Origin: an uncultured Eubacterium sp.
GTDB lineage: Bacteria; Bacillota; Clostridia; Lachnospirales; Lachnospiraceae
Assembly: GCA_934316845.1 (NCBI GenBank)
Contig: CAKRDZ010000029.1
Coordinates: forward strand, 1-39,042
Reading direction: 5' to 3'
DNA length: 39,042 nucleotides
Positions 14,991-22,622 of the stretch are shown one piece after another. The notes under the pieces were generated by a model. The model was not told the origin of the DNA. It was given only the letters and a program-made list of their open reading frames with translations, and ran no database searches. How positions within the stretch are numbered: position 1 is the stretch's first letter; every line of letters begins with the position of its first letter. The position numbers were made by a program, and so were the translations under genes.

Positions 14991-15584
14991 TTACTTTTTA
15001 TTTACGAATTTAACTTTCTCATCTCCAAAAAGATCACCCAATGCAAAGTCTAATTCCAATTTTTTATAATTCTTTTTGACTTCAAAGGCAAGAGCGCCTT
15101 TCATTTTTTTGCCGGGAGCAATCGTGCCACTCATAGAGCCGAAATCGTCTTCCGAATAATACGTTTCGGAAAGAGAATAACCATCTGCGTAGGCGTTATA
15201 ATCCAGCATACTCATGGTAAAATCATCGTCGGATTTATTTTCCACAAGGAAATTACAAATGACAAAAATCTTGCCTTTTGCTGGTTTGTTATAACCTTTG
15301 CCTTTGGATTCGGTTACTTTCGTCATGGTGATTTCAATGCCGTTTTTCGAGGCGGTTTCCCCTTCTTTGAATACCAGGGGAGCGTCGCTTTCGGTTTCGG
15401 AAGTCGTCGAATCTTCACCTGATGTATTTGAGGAATCGGTGGCAGGAGGAACGGTGCTCTCAACCTTTGTTACAGAGTTATCTGCTTGTTTGCTGTCTTT
15501 TTCATCGTTGCCGCCGCTGACACCAATAATGGCAAATACAATGATAACGGCGACCATAATAATGATCCATTTTTTGTTTTTCAT
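14991..15584 (-). CDS. DUF4352 membrane-anchored extracytoplasmic protein
   Basis: The 197-residue protein has a basic start, one hydrophobic helix (about residues 5-22), a low-complexity Ser/Thr/Asp-rich linker (about 25-68), then an immunoglobulin-like beta domain of the DUF4352 type: GIEITMTKVTES, KGKIFVICNFLVENKSDDDF and GTIAPGKKMKGALAFEVKKN. Such proteins sit outside the membrane, tethered by the N-terminal helix; the function is unknown, though relatives are often neighbours of stress-response genes. GGAGAG lies about 12 bases upstream. It lies 101 bases downstream of the kinase gene on the same strand and may share its transcript. Confidence 0.8.
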   Translation of the reverse strand: MKNKKWIIIMVAVIIVFAIIGVSGGNDEKDSKQADNSVTKVESTVPPATDSSNTSGEDSTTSETESDAPLVFKEGETASKNGIEITMTKVTESKGKGYNKPAKGKIFVICNFLVENKSDDDFTMSMLDYNAYADGYSLSETYYSEDDFGSMSGTIAPGKKMKGALAFEVKKNYKKLELDFALGDLFGDEKVKFVNKK

Positions 15585-15685
15585 GTTTCTATTTCTCTCC
15601 TCTCATGAGTTAATGATGAGAAGAGTATACATGAAAAAATAGACCGCGTGGTCTGCTGTGAGCATACAATTTAAAACAATTGTAT

Positions 15686-16774
15686 TTATGGAAACAGAAT
15701 GTCAAATAAACCGCTTATGAGAGCGGCGGATAATAAAAATAAGAAACAATAGAATGATAATATACAATATCTTATGGCACGATTTTGATGTGTTGTTCCC
15801 GGAAAATATTTTCTCATATGGCAATAATTTGTGCATAAAAAATACATACAAAATAGACTGATGCCGACAAAAAATTTAGAAATCTGGTTACTAATGGGGT
15901 GCAACGGAGACAGAGTTGATGTGGTGCTGATCCATATAATAACAAAACAGCCAAACAGGAATCCCCAGATTTTTACAAGTGATCGGCTTCGGATGCCGGG
16001 AAGTGCGAGAAAATAATGTTTCACTATCCCTGCGTAATCTTTGGTAGAAAGAGATCTGGTACGGTGAACAGCATTGGTAAATTCCACGATACTGCGAAAA
16101 CGTTCTTCCGGAGAAAGGCTGAGTGCCTTTTTTAATACCATATTTATTTTATTTTGGCAGGAAAGGCCGTCTTTTGGATATTTTCCTGTCAGCATTACAT
16201 GAAGAAGGACGGCAAAAGAGTAGATATCACTTCGACAGTCGGTCTGTGCAAAACCATACTGTTCTGGCGGCGCATATCCTTCCGTTCCAAGAATTATAGT
16301 GTCATTCGATTTATTTGCGCTATAATTTCTGGCAGCATTGAAATCAATCAGATAACATTTTTTGTCCGCGGTGATCAGGACGTTTCCCGCTTTAATATCG
16401 CGGTGAATGATAGGCGGATTTAAGGAATGAAGGATCGTTAAGGTATGGGAAACTGCATCAAATATTGTGAAAGCATCGGATTCGGACAGCGGGCCATTTT
16501 GTAAAACAGACTGAAGAGTTCGACCATTGATAAATTCTTCAATCAGAATCAGGGAAGAATCCAGCATTAATATATGGAAAATTTTGGGAATGCCGGGAAG
16601 GGATGATTCCTTTAATGTTTCATAAACGGATTTTTCATAATGCTCTAAAATCTTCTTTACAAAAAGAAGTCCGGTTGCTTTTTCCTGTACCAAAATAATA
16701 TGCTCACAGTCATTTAATGTAGTGAGTTCTTCGTACATATCTAAGATATATTCGGTTCGTAATTCTTCCGTCAT
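15686..16774 (-). CDS. Serine/threonine protein kinase, membrane-anchored
   Basis: The 362-residue protein has a eukaryote-like kinase domain at about residues 22-250: Lys40 or Lys41 in LFVKKIL, HRDIKAGNVLI (His124-Asp126, Asn131), the metal-binding LIDFNAAR (DFN in place of DFG), and the activation segment end GTEGYAPPEQYG (163-174). The glycine-rich loop is not obvious. Three hydrophobic segments after about residue 270 anchor it with the kinase in the cytoplasm and little outside, unlike PASTA kinases. ATG 16774 was chosen because GGAG precedes it by 6 bases. It is divergent from an HTH gene. Confidence 0.85.
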   Translation of the reverse strand: MTEELRTEYILDMYEELTTLNDCEHIILVQEKATGLLFVKKILEHYEKSVYETLKESSLPGIPKIFHILMLDSSLILIEEFINGRTLQSVLQNGPLSESDAFTIFDAVSHTLTILHSLNPPIIHRDIKAGNVLITADKKCYLIDFNAARNYSANKSNDTIILGTEGYAPPEQYGFAQTDCRSDIYSFAVLLHVMLTGKYPKDGLSCQNKINMVLKKALSLSPEERFRSIVEFTNAVHRTRSLSTKDYAGIVKHYFLALPGIRSRSLVKIWGFLFGCFVIIWISTTSTLSPLHPISNQISKFFVGISLFCMYFLCTNYCHMRKYFPGTTHQNRAIRYCILSFYCFLFLLSAALISGLFDILFP

Positions 16775-16798
16775 TGTGGTCTCCAATCTGCTTTATGC

Positions 16799-16827
16799 TT
16801 GAAAAAAAGTAATGTCTTAACTATAAT
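16799..16827 (+). promoter_or_regulatory. Promoter of the HTH partner gene
   Basis: TTGAAA (16799-16804) and TATAAT (16822-16827) are separated by 17 bp and read toward the HTH gene at 16868. The element lies only 25 bases upstream of the divergent kinase start codon, so expression of the two genes could be linked. Confidence 0.55.
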
Positions 16828-16867
16828 TATACATAAATTGACAAAAAAGAGAAAGGAAATTTTGAAA

Positions 16868-17299
16868 ATGGATGAAAAAACGACCAGTGAATTAAATCAT
16901 ATTTTAAAGTCGTGTACTACGTTGTCACATCTTGAATCCGCGTTGACGGAATTACCGGAAAAAGAACGGTTGACATTAAAATGTTATTTAGAAGAATTAT
17001 TGGAAAGAAAAGGGTTAAATAAAGCGGATGTGATTCGTGAGGCAAATATTGCCCGCACATATGGATATCAGATTTTTCAGGGAGAACGTCTTGCCAGCCG
17101 TGATAAATTGATCGCACTTTCCGTGGCAATGCATTTGACACTGCCGGAATGTAACCGGCTTCTTACAATAGCAAAAGCCGGTATTTTATATAGCAAAAAC
17201 CGTCGGGATGCAATATTGATTTTTGGCATCGAACGTGGCCTGTCTTTTATTGATATCAATGAATTGCTTTATGAGATGGGGGAAGATGTGCTGGAATGA
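16868..17299 (+). CDS. Helix-turn-helix protein divergent from the Ser/Thr kinase
   Basis: The 143-residue protein has a helical N-terminus and an atypical XRE-like DNA-binding region at about residues 36-105: LEELLERKGLNKADVIREANIARTYGYQIFQGERLASRDKLIALSVAMHLTLPECNRLL. The pattern N-K-x-D-V-I-x-x-A-N, then Y-x-Y-x-I-F-x-G-x-R, is seen in Clostridia proteins encoded next to kinases. It is not a typical repressor sequence, and the C-terminus with a Ser/Tyr-rich helix might be a phosphorylation target. ATG 16868 has AAAGGAAA about 9 bases upstream. Confidence 0.65.
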   Translation: MDEKTTSELNHILKSCTTLSHLESALTELPEKERLTLKCYLEELLERKGLNKADVIREANIARTYGYQIFQGERLASRDKLIALSVAMHLTLPECNRLLTIAKAGILYSKNRRDAILIFGIERGLSFIDINELLYEMGEDVLE

Positions 17300-17325
17300 T
17301 TTAGTATAATTCGTGCTCATTCCTC

Positions 17326-17378
17326 TTGACAAGTAACCACTCGGTAACTATAATATAAAGTGACCGACCGGTTACTTT
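17326..17378 (+). promoter_or_regulatory. Promoter with paired GGTAAC-type operators (second copy)
   Basis: TTGACA (17326-17331) and TATAAT (17349-17354) are 17 bp apart. The spacer holds GTAAC twice (17333-17337 and 17344-17348), and downstream a near-perfect inverted repeat AAAGTGACC (17357-17365), GACC, GGTTACTTT (17370-17378) lies 19 bases before the next start codon. It matches the promoter at 12802-12852 in arrangement and in most bases from TTGACA to the -10, so one repressor probably binds both. Confidence 0.8.
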
Positions 17379-17396
17379 ATGCAAGGAGGAAGTGCG

Positions 17397-17807
17397 ATGA
17401 AACTTTATTTTGGAAACGCGACGACAACGGCAACGACGATTATGATCTTGTGTCTTTTGGGATTTATGGGATATACGGTCGTTCACCGGGAAAATATAAC
17501 TTACTGGGGACGCAGAAGCCTGTTTTTACTGGCGTTTGGACTGATGATATGCTGTTTTGCCGCGGCGAGGGACGGTTTGGATAAAACGATACAAAATGCA
17601 GTAGACGGAAGCTGTGCACCGGGGGTATTTCCGCTTATAAGTTTTCCTAATCTCATCGGCTGCATTGGCGCAGCAATCATTGTAATCGCAGCCATTGCGA
17701 CGCCGATTGCAAAATCCCAGCTGGCAAGGGAAGTCTGGTTTTATGTTATGTCCGGAGGGGCGCTTTTGAAAATTGGTGTAATGGAGATTGCAAGGATCCT
17801 GCGATAG
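17397..17807 (+). CDS. Integral membrane protein of unknown function
   Basis: The 136-residue protein has four hydrophobic segments: about residues 12-30, 44-62, 75-104 (rich in Ala/Ile) and 113-130. A hydrophilic loop with RDGLDKTIQNAVDGS separates two of them. No family was recognised. AAGGAGG lies about 6 bases before ATG 17397 and its promoter shares operators with that of the flavodoxin-acetyltransferase genes. I see nothing that indicates a substrate. Confidence 0.7.
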   Translation: MKLYFGNATTTATTIMILCLLGFMGYTVVHRENITYWGRRSLFLLAFGLMICCFAAARDGLDKTIQNAVDGSCAPGVFPLISFPNLIGCIGAAIIVIAAIATPIAKSQLAREVWFYVMSGGALLKIGVMEIARILR

Positions 17808-17821
17808 ATGGTTGCGGGACG

Positions 17822-17854
17822 TTGTAAAATGACATCCATGACATATAATGTCAT
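17822..17854 (+). promoter_or_regulatory. Promoter with ATGACAT/ATGTCAT inverted repeat
   Basis: TTGTAA (17822-17827) and TATAAT (17844-17849) have a 16-bp spacer. A perfect inverted repeat ATGACAT (17838-17844), ATA, ATGTCAT (17848-17854) covers the -10, and an extra direct copy ATGACAT sits at 17829-17835. A repressor bound to it would silence the downstream 328-residue protein. The regulator is not identifiable. Confidence 0.5.
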
Positions 17855-17915
17855 CTATATTTGGTAAAATTTATTATATAATGATATTTTTTGTGGTATA
17901 GAAAGGGGCTTTGTT

Positions 17916-18902
17916 ATGGATGTTTATTCTTTGATCAATTCAAAAGACATTGCGGAATATTTGCGGGAAATTCACTATGAATTTAATTCGCTGGAGACGG
18001 CGTGGCTCATTTGGAAAAACGATTATCTTACATTTGAGGAGAAAAAGGAGAAGTGGCACGAAGTGATCGAGACGATGCCGGACTGCGAGGTGTCGGTACG
18101 TGAGACCTGGCACGCAGGGTGGGAAAGTCTTCATCAGATGATGCAAGAGTATATGGATCTGGTGGATGAGATCCGGGAAGATTTTGAAAAAGATCCGGAA
18201 CCCGGGAAATATGTTTATCAGAATTCGTATTGTGATGAATTAGAGCAGTATAACAGAGCACGCGAAGTTTTTCCGGATTTTAGAAGCTGCGCGGAGGATG
18301 CCAGAGAGGGTGTTTCTTATGTTGATCTGCCAGTCGTTACGTATTGGCTGGAACGACAGGCAGTGCAGGATGTAGAGGACAGAGTTATCCTGACGTATCG
18401 AAAAGATGGGGCATTTATGAACGTGCTTGAAAAGGGAAATCAGACGACGAAGGAGAAGGAGCTGCTTTATGACAGTTTTGAAGGCATTTGGCTGGATATC
18501 CCGACACCGTTTAAGAAGGGGGATATTGTGTGGAATCCATGCGGTCAGGATTCCGATGAAAGAATTATCGTTGTGGATGGAATATCAAATTGGGGCGATA
18601 CGGAATTTTTGCAGAAAAGTGGAGATTCTTCGGATATGTATGTATATGGCTATCTTCCCGCTCCGGATGGGTCGGTTTATTATCATTCATTAATGCGGAG
18701 TAATTATATGGATATGGAATATTATCACGGAACATTTCTGAAACATGAGAGGATTCTGAAGGTGTTGAGTGATTATTTGAAAGGGAACATTTCACTGTAT
18801 CATTTTTTGATCTTATATCGTAAGTCGCTATCGGATATGGCGCCAAAGGATATTTCATTAAATGAGATTATTGAGGAAGAGTTTGACAGGTATAAAATGT
18901 AA
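17916..18902 (+). CDS. Conserved hypothetical protein, 328 residues
   Basis: The protein begins MDVYSLINSKDIAEYLREIHYEF and is soluble, acidic and aromatic-rich. I recall very similar N-termini (NSxDIAEYxRxIxHxFN) in many unannotated Clostridia proteins, but no function. The first 140 residues look helical; the second half has beta-like stretches (DIVWNPCGQ, RIIVVDGIS, MYVYGYLPAPDGSVYYH). AAAGGGG precedes ATG 17916 by about 11 bases. It has its own promoter with an inverted repeat and stands 112 bases from the Rpn nuclease gene. It could be a regulatory or accessory factor of that locus. Confidence 0.65.
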   Translation: MDVYSLINSKDIAEYLREIHYEFNSLETAWLIWKNDYLTFEEKKEKWHEVIETMPDCEVSVRETWHAGWESLHQMMQEYMDLVDEIREDFEKDPEPGKYVYQNSYCDELEQYNRAREVFPDFRSCAEDAREGVSYVDLPVVTYWLERQAVQDVEDRVILTYRKDGAFMNVLEKGNQTTKEKELLYDSFEGIWLDIPTPFKKGDIVWNPCGQDSDERIIVVDGISNWGDTEFLQKSGDSSDMYVYGYLPAPDGSVYYHSLMRSNYMDMEYYHGTFLKHERILKVLSDYLKGNISLYHFLILYRKSLSDMAPKDISLNEIIEEEFDRYKM

Positions 18903-18952
18903 TACTATATAAAAAAAGCGTATAAACGAGCATTTTTTTGTATAAACGCCAA

Positions 18953-18981
18953 TTGATTCCAAGGTGTAACTATGCTACGAT
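18953..18981 (+). promoter_or_regulatory. Promoter of the Rpn-AAA-sbcDC genes
   Basis: TTGATT (18953-18958) and TACGAT (18976-18981) are separated by 17 bp, 33 bases before the Rpn start codon. Upstream, GTATAAACG occurs twice as a direct repeat (18920-18928 and 18940-18948), 20 bp apart, a possible activator or repressor site. Confidence 0.5.
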
Positions 18982-19014
18982 TTTTATAGAGACACAATTA
19001 CAAGGAGGGAATCT

Positions 19015-19956
19015 ATGGTTAATTCAAATTTGCACAACATTTTAAACACGGTTTCATTGGAGTCGCAGTATGATGCGCAGGCGAAAAAAGTGCTGGCACA
19101 AAAGATTGTTTTGGCGTACATTATGAAAAATACGCTGGAAGATTTTAAGGATATGGATCCGCAGGAAATCATACGGTACATTGAGGGAGAACCGATGATC
19201 GGCATTGTTCCGGTGGATCCGGGACTTACGAATGCCAAATATTCGGAGGCTGACGAAGAAGTTATTGGATTTAACACAGAAAATACAGTGGTTAATGAAG
19301 GCAGCGTGAATTTTGATATTGTTTTCTATGTTCATCGAAAGTGTGGTCTTACAAAAGTAATTCTGAATATTGAACCCCAGAAAGATGAGCCAAGCAAATA
19401 TCCCATTTTAAACCGCGGCATATTTTATGTCAGCCGCCTGATCTCGTCGCAGAAATACCGCGATTTCAAAGGTCAGAATTATGGAGATATCTGTGAAGTG
19501 TACAGCATATGGATCTGTATGAATATGTCGGAAAACAGCATGTGCCGCATTCATCTGACACAGGATGATCTGGTGGGAGAACATAAATGGGACGGTGATC
19601 TGGATTTGATCAATCTTGTGATGATCGGGATTTCCAATGATCTTGCAGAATACGATAAACAGCATGAATTACACCGATTTTTGGGGGCTTTGTTCTCAAA
19701 AGGCTTGACAAGCGAAGAACGACTTAGTATCATGGAAGAAGAATATCATATTCCAAGCCAAATGCTGGGAAAGGAAGTGGAAACCATGTGTAATTTAAGT
19801 CAGGGAATTAAAGAAGATGCGCTTGCCGAAGGACGTGAAGCAAATCTTCTTGAATTAATTTCGAAAAAACTTGCCAAAGGGAAATCACTTTCACAGATTG
19901 CAGATGAGTGTGAAGAGACAGAAGAACGAATTAGAGAATTGATGAAAAAACTTTAA
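19015..19956 (+). CDS. Rpn family PD-(D/E)XK nuclease (recombination-promoting)
   Basis: The 313-residue protein matches Rpn/PDDEXK transposase-like proteins: an N-terminal region, then the nuclease core with Asp101 in VNFDIVFYV and Glu120 with Gln122 in ILNIEPQKDE, followed by the conserved GIFYVSRLISSQKYRDF and YSIWICMN segments. The C-terminus has a helical KAKGKSLSQIADECEETEERIREL-type tail common in this family. Known Rpn proteins act as DNA endonucleases that stimulate RecA-independent recombination. AAGGAGGG precedes ATG 19015 by about 8 bases; the AAA ATPase gene follows after 26 bases. Confidence 0.85.
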   Translation: MVNSNLHNILNTVSLESQYDAQAKKVLAQKIVLAYIMKNTLEDFKDMDPQEIIRYIEGEPMIGIVPVDPGLTNAKYSEADEEVIGFNTENTVVNEGSVNFDIVFYVHRKCGLTKVILNIEPQKDEPSKYPILNRGIFYVSRLISSQKYRDFKGQNYGDICEVYSIWICMNMSENSMCRIHLTQDDLVGEHKWDGDLDLINLVMIGISNDLAEYDKQHELHRFLGALFSKGLTSEERLSIMEEEYHIPSQMLGKEVETMCNLSQGIKEDALAEGREANLLELISKKLAKGKSLSQIADECEETEERIRELMKKL

Positions 19957-19982
19957 AGATACAAGTCGAGAGGAGAAATCAC

Positions 19983-21470
19983 ATGCCTGTTTTTGATTTT
20001 ACACATACACCGGATGCCGGAAAAGCACCGGAATGTACTTATACAATTTTTCAGTCCAATGAGAAAAATCCGACGGTGGATAGTCCGCTTATGGTCTTGG
20101 AAACATTGGAGGACGGAAGCTGTCATCATCCGATTGGACTCATTACGAATCCGGTCAAAAAGACAGCATTTGAATATCAGGGAGAAAATGGTACAGTAAG
20201 TGCCAACATACTTCGCATGGACGCACGTTTTACCGGGCTTTTTAAGTGGCTTGGGGAAAACCATATCAAAGTGCGCCTTTCCGGAGAAAATACAGCCGAA
20301 GGCTATGCGGTTTATAAAGTGCGTGAAGTCAGCTTTGGCGGAGGGACAAAACTTTCTGCCGAAGACGGATTTTTGCAGTTTATGATCGGACGGCTTCTTG
20401 CCAGCGATGCGCCGGAGATCGATGAACTTGAGGAAGAAGATGAAGACGGCGATAATATGAAACTTACGAGCCTTCAGAGTATCGTCGATTTTATGAATTG
20501 CGCCGGAAGAACATTGCCGGACAATGTGCGGCTTTGGGCGAGAAGAAATCTTGCCGTGGCAAGATCAAGCGAAGTGACAGCGGAAGAAAAGAGACATGCC
20601 CAGAGAGCACTTTCCATGATGATGAACATTCAGTGGAAGAGCAATTATTTTGAATCCATTGATCCCGATGAGGCAAGACGGATCCTGGATGAAGAACTGT
20701 ATGGCATGGAATCCGTCAAACAGCGTATTATCGAGACGATCATTCAGATCAATCGTACGCATACACTGCCGGCTTATGGTATTTTGCTTTGTGGACCGGC
20801 GGGTACCGGAAAATCGCAGATTGCATATGCGGTGGCACGCATTTTGCGCCTGCCGTGGACGACGCTCGATATGAGTTCGATCAACGATCCGGAGCAGCTT
20901 ACCGGAAGTTCACGTATTTATGCGAATGCAAAGGCAGGTATTATCATGGAAGCGTTTGCGATGGCAGAATCTTCCAATCTTGTCTTTATTATCAACGAGC
21001 TGGACAAGGCAAATTCCGGAAAGGGAAATGGAAATCCGGCGGACGTGCTTTTGACCTTATTGGACAATCTTGGATTTACGGACAACTACATTGAATGCCG
21101 TATTCCGACCGTAGGAGTGTATCCGATCGCGACGGCAAATGACAAAGAAAATATCAGTGCGCCATTGATGTCACGTTTTGCAGTTATCGATATACCAGAC
21201 TATACGATCGAAGAAAAGAAAACCATATTTTCCCAGTTTGCACTTCCGAAAGTGCTGAAACATATGAGTATGCAGAAAGAAGAATGTATCGTCGGCGAGG
21301 ATGCCCTCGATGCGATTATGGAAAAATACAAAGGAACGACGGGAATCCGTCCGCTGGAGCAGGCGGCAGAACATCTTGCGGCGCATGCGTTGTACCAGAT
21401 CGAAGCAAATCATGTGGAAAAAGTAGAATATACAGCGGCGATGGTAAAAGAACTGCTGGACATTGAATAA
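19983..21470 (+). CDS. Lon-like AAA+ ATPase lacking the protease domain
   Basis: The 495-residue protein has an AAA+ module of Lon type at about residues 238-430: GMESVKQRIIETI before it, Walker A GPAGTGKS (271-278), a Walker B region VFIINELDKAN in which the first acidic position is Asn338 followed by Glu339, sensor 1 TAND (384-387), the SRF arginine finger (398) and the sensor-2 GTTGIRPLEQ motif. The C-terminal Ser-Lys protease domain of Lon is absent, and residues 1-230 are not a Lon N-domain. It may remodel a protein or DNA complex rather than degrade substrates. It lies directly before sbcD. Confidence 0.75.
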   Translation: MPVFDFTHTPDAGKAPECTYTIFQSNEKNPTVDSPLMVLETLEDGSCHHPIGLITNPVKKTAFEYQGENGTVSANILRMDARFTGLFKWLGENHIKVRLSGENTAEGYAVYKVREVSFGGGTKLSAEDGFLQFMIGRLLASDAPEIDELEEEDEDGDNMKLTSLQSIVDFMNCAGRTLPDNVRLWARRNLAVARSSEVTAEEKRHAQRALSMMMNIQWKSNYFESIDPDEARRILDEELYGMESVKQRIIETIIQINRTHTLPAYGILLCGPAGTGKSQIAYAVARILRLPWTTLDMSSINDPEQLTGSSRIYANAKAGIIMEAFAMAESSNLVFIINELDKANSGKGNGNPADVLLTLLDNLGFTDNYIECRIPTVGVYPIATANDKENISAPLMSRFAVIDIPDYTIEEKKTIFSQFALPKVLKHMSMQKEECIVGEDALDAIMEKYKGTTGIRPLEQAAEHLAAHALYQIEANHVEKVEYTAAMVKELLDIE

Positions 21471-21487
21471 ATAGGGGGAGGATGCCG

Positions 21488-22618
21488 ATGCGGTTGCTGC
21501 ATTTGTCGGATCTTCATCTCGGAAAACGTGTGAATGAATTTTCGATGATAGAGGATCAGCGTTACATATTGAGGAAAGTGCTGGAGATTATCGACAAAGA
21601 AAAGCCGGATGGCGTGATGATCGCAGGAGATATTTATGATAAATCTGCGCCAAATGAAGAAGCAGTCAAACTTCTTGGCGGATTTTTGTCGAGCCTTGCC
21701 GGCCGGAAGCAGCAGGTATTTATCATTAGCGGAAATCATGATTCTGCCGTTAAGCTGGCGTTTGCTTCGGACCTGATCGACCACAGCGGCATCCATTTTT
21801 CGCCTGTATATGAGGGCAGGATTGAGCCATTTAAATTGGAAAATAATGGAAATGAAATTTGCATTTATATGCTCCCTTTTGTTCGCCCTATCACGGTAAA
21901 ATCTATATTTCCGGACGAAGCTGAGATGATAAAAAATTATTCGGATGCGTGTCAAGCAGCGATCCGGCATATGGACATCGATAAAACAAAATGCAATATT
22001 CTGATCGCGCATCAGTTTGTGACTGGGGCATCCCGCTCGGATTCGGAGGAAATGATCGGGGGACTGGATAACGTCGATGTTTCAGTGTTTGAGGATTTTG
22101 ATTATGTCGCACTTGGGCACATTCACGGGCCACAGCGGGTAGGAAGAGATACGGTCCGCTATAGCGGAACTCCGCTTAAATACTCCTTTTCTGAGGCAGG
22201 TCACCATAAATCCGTGACGATATTAGACATCGAAGGGAAAACTATTACGATACGTACGGCTCCGTTGATTCCCAAACATGATATGCGGGAAATCAATGGA
22301 ACATTTGAAGAATTAACCAAAGAATCTTTTTATCAAGACCAGAAAACCGACGATTATCTTCACATCACGTTAACGGATGAAGAAGATATCCCGGATGCGA
22401 TGGGAAAACTTCGAAAAATTTACCCAAATCTAATGAAATTGAATTATGATAATACGCGGACCAGGCAGGATCAGCTGGTGGAAAAGGGCGCAGACGTGGA
22501 GCATAAACAGCCGATCGAATTGTTTGAAGAATTGTATGAGATGCAGAATAATCAGCCGATGAATGAAGAGCAGCGTGCGTTCGTGCAGGATATGATGAAA
22601 ACCGTGTGGAAGGAGTGA
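21488..22618 (+). CDS. sbcD: Exonuclease SbcCD, subunit D
   Basis: The 376-residue protein has all calcineurin-like phosphoesterase motifs of SbcD/Mre11: DLHLG (Asp8, His10), AGDIYD, SGNHDS, IAHQFV and GHIHGPQRV. With SbcC it forms the nuclease that opens and trims DNA hairpins and protein-blocked ends, removing palindromic DNA. I chose ATG 21488, seven bases after GGAGG; ATG 21482 is in frame but too close to the site. It starts 17 bases after the Lon-like ATPase gene and ends 4 bases before sbcC. Confidence 0.95.
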   Translation: MRLLHLSDLHLGKRVNEFSMIEDQRYILRKVLEIIDKEKPDGVMIAGDIYDKSAPNEEAVKLLGGFLSSLAGRKQQVFIISGNHDSAVKLAFASDLIDHSGIHFSPVYEGRIEPFKLENNGNEICIYMLPFVRPITVKSIFPDEAEMIKNYSDACQAAIRHMDIDKTKCNILIAHQFVTGASRSDSEEMIGGLDNVDVSVFEDFDYVALGHIHGPQRVGRDTVRYSGTPLKYSFSEAGHHKSVTILDIEGKTITIRTAPLIPKHDMREINGTFEELTKESFYQDQKTDDYLHITLTDEEDIPDAMGKLRKIYPNLMKLNYDNTRTRQDQLVEKGADVEHKQPIELFEELYEMQNNQPMNEEQRAFVQDMMKTVWKE

Positions 22619-22622
22619 GGAT

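Noticed and set aside
19983..21470. Lon protease
   Set aside because: The AAA+ module is Lon-like but the C-terminal protease domain with its catalytic Ser-Lys pair is absent, and the protein ends after the AAA lid.
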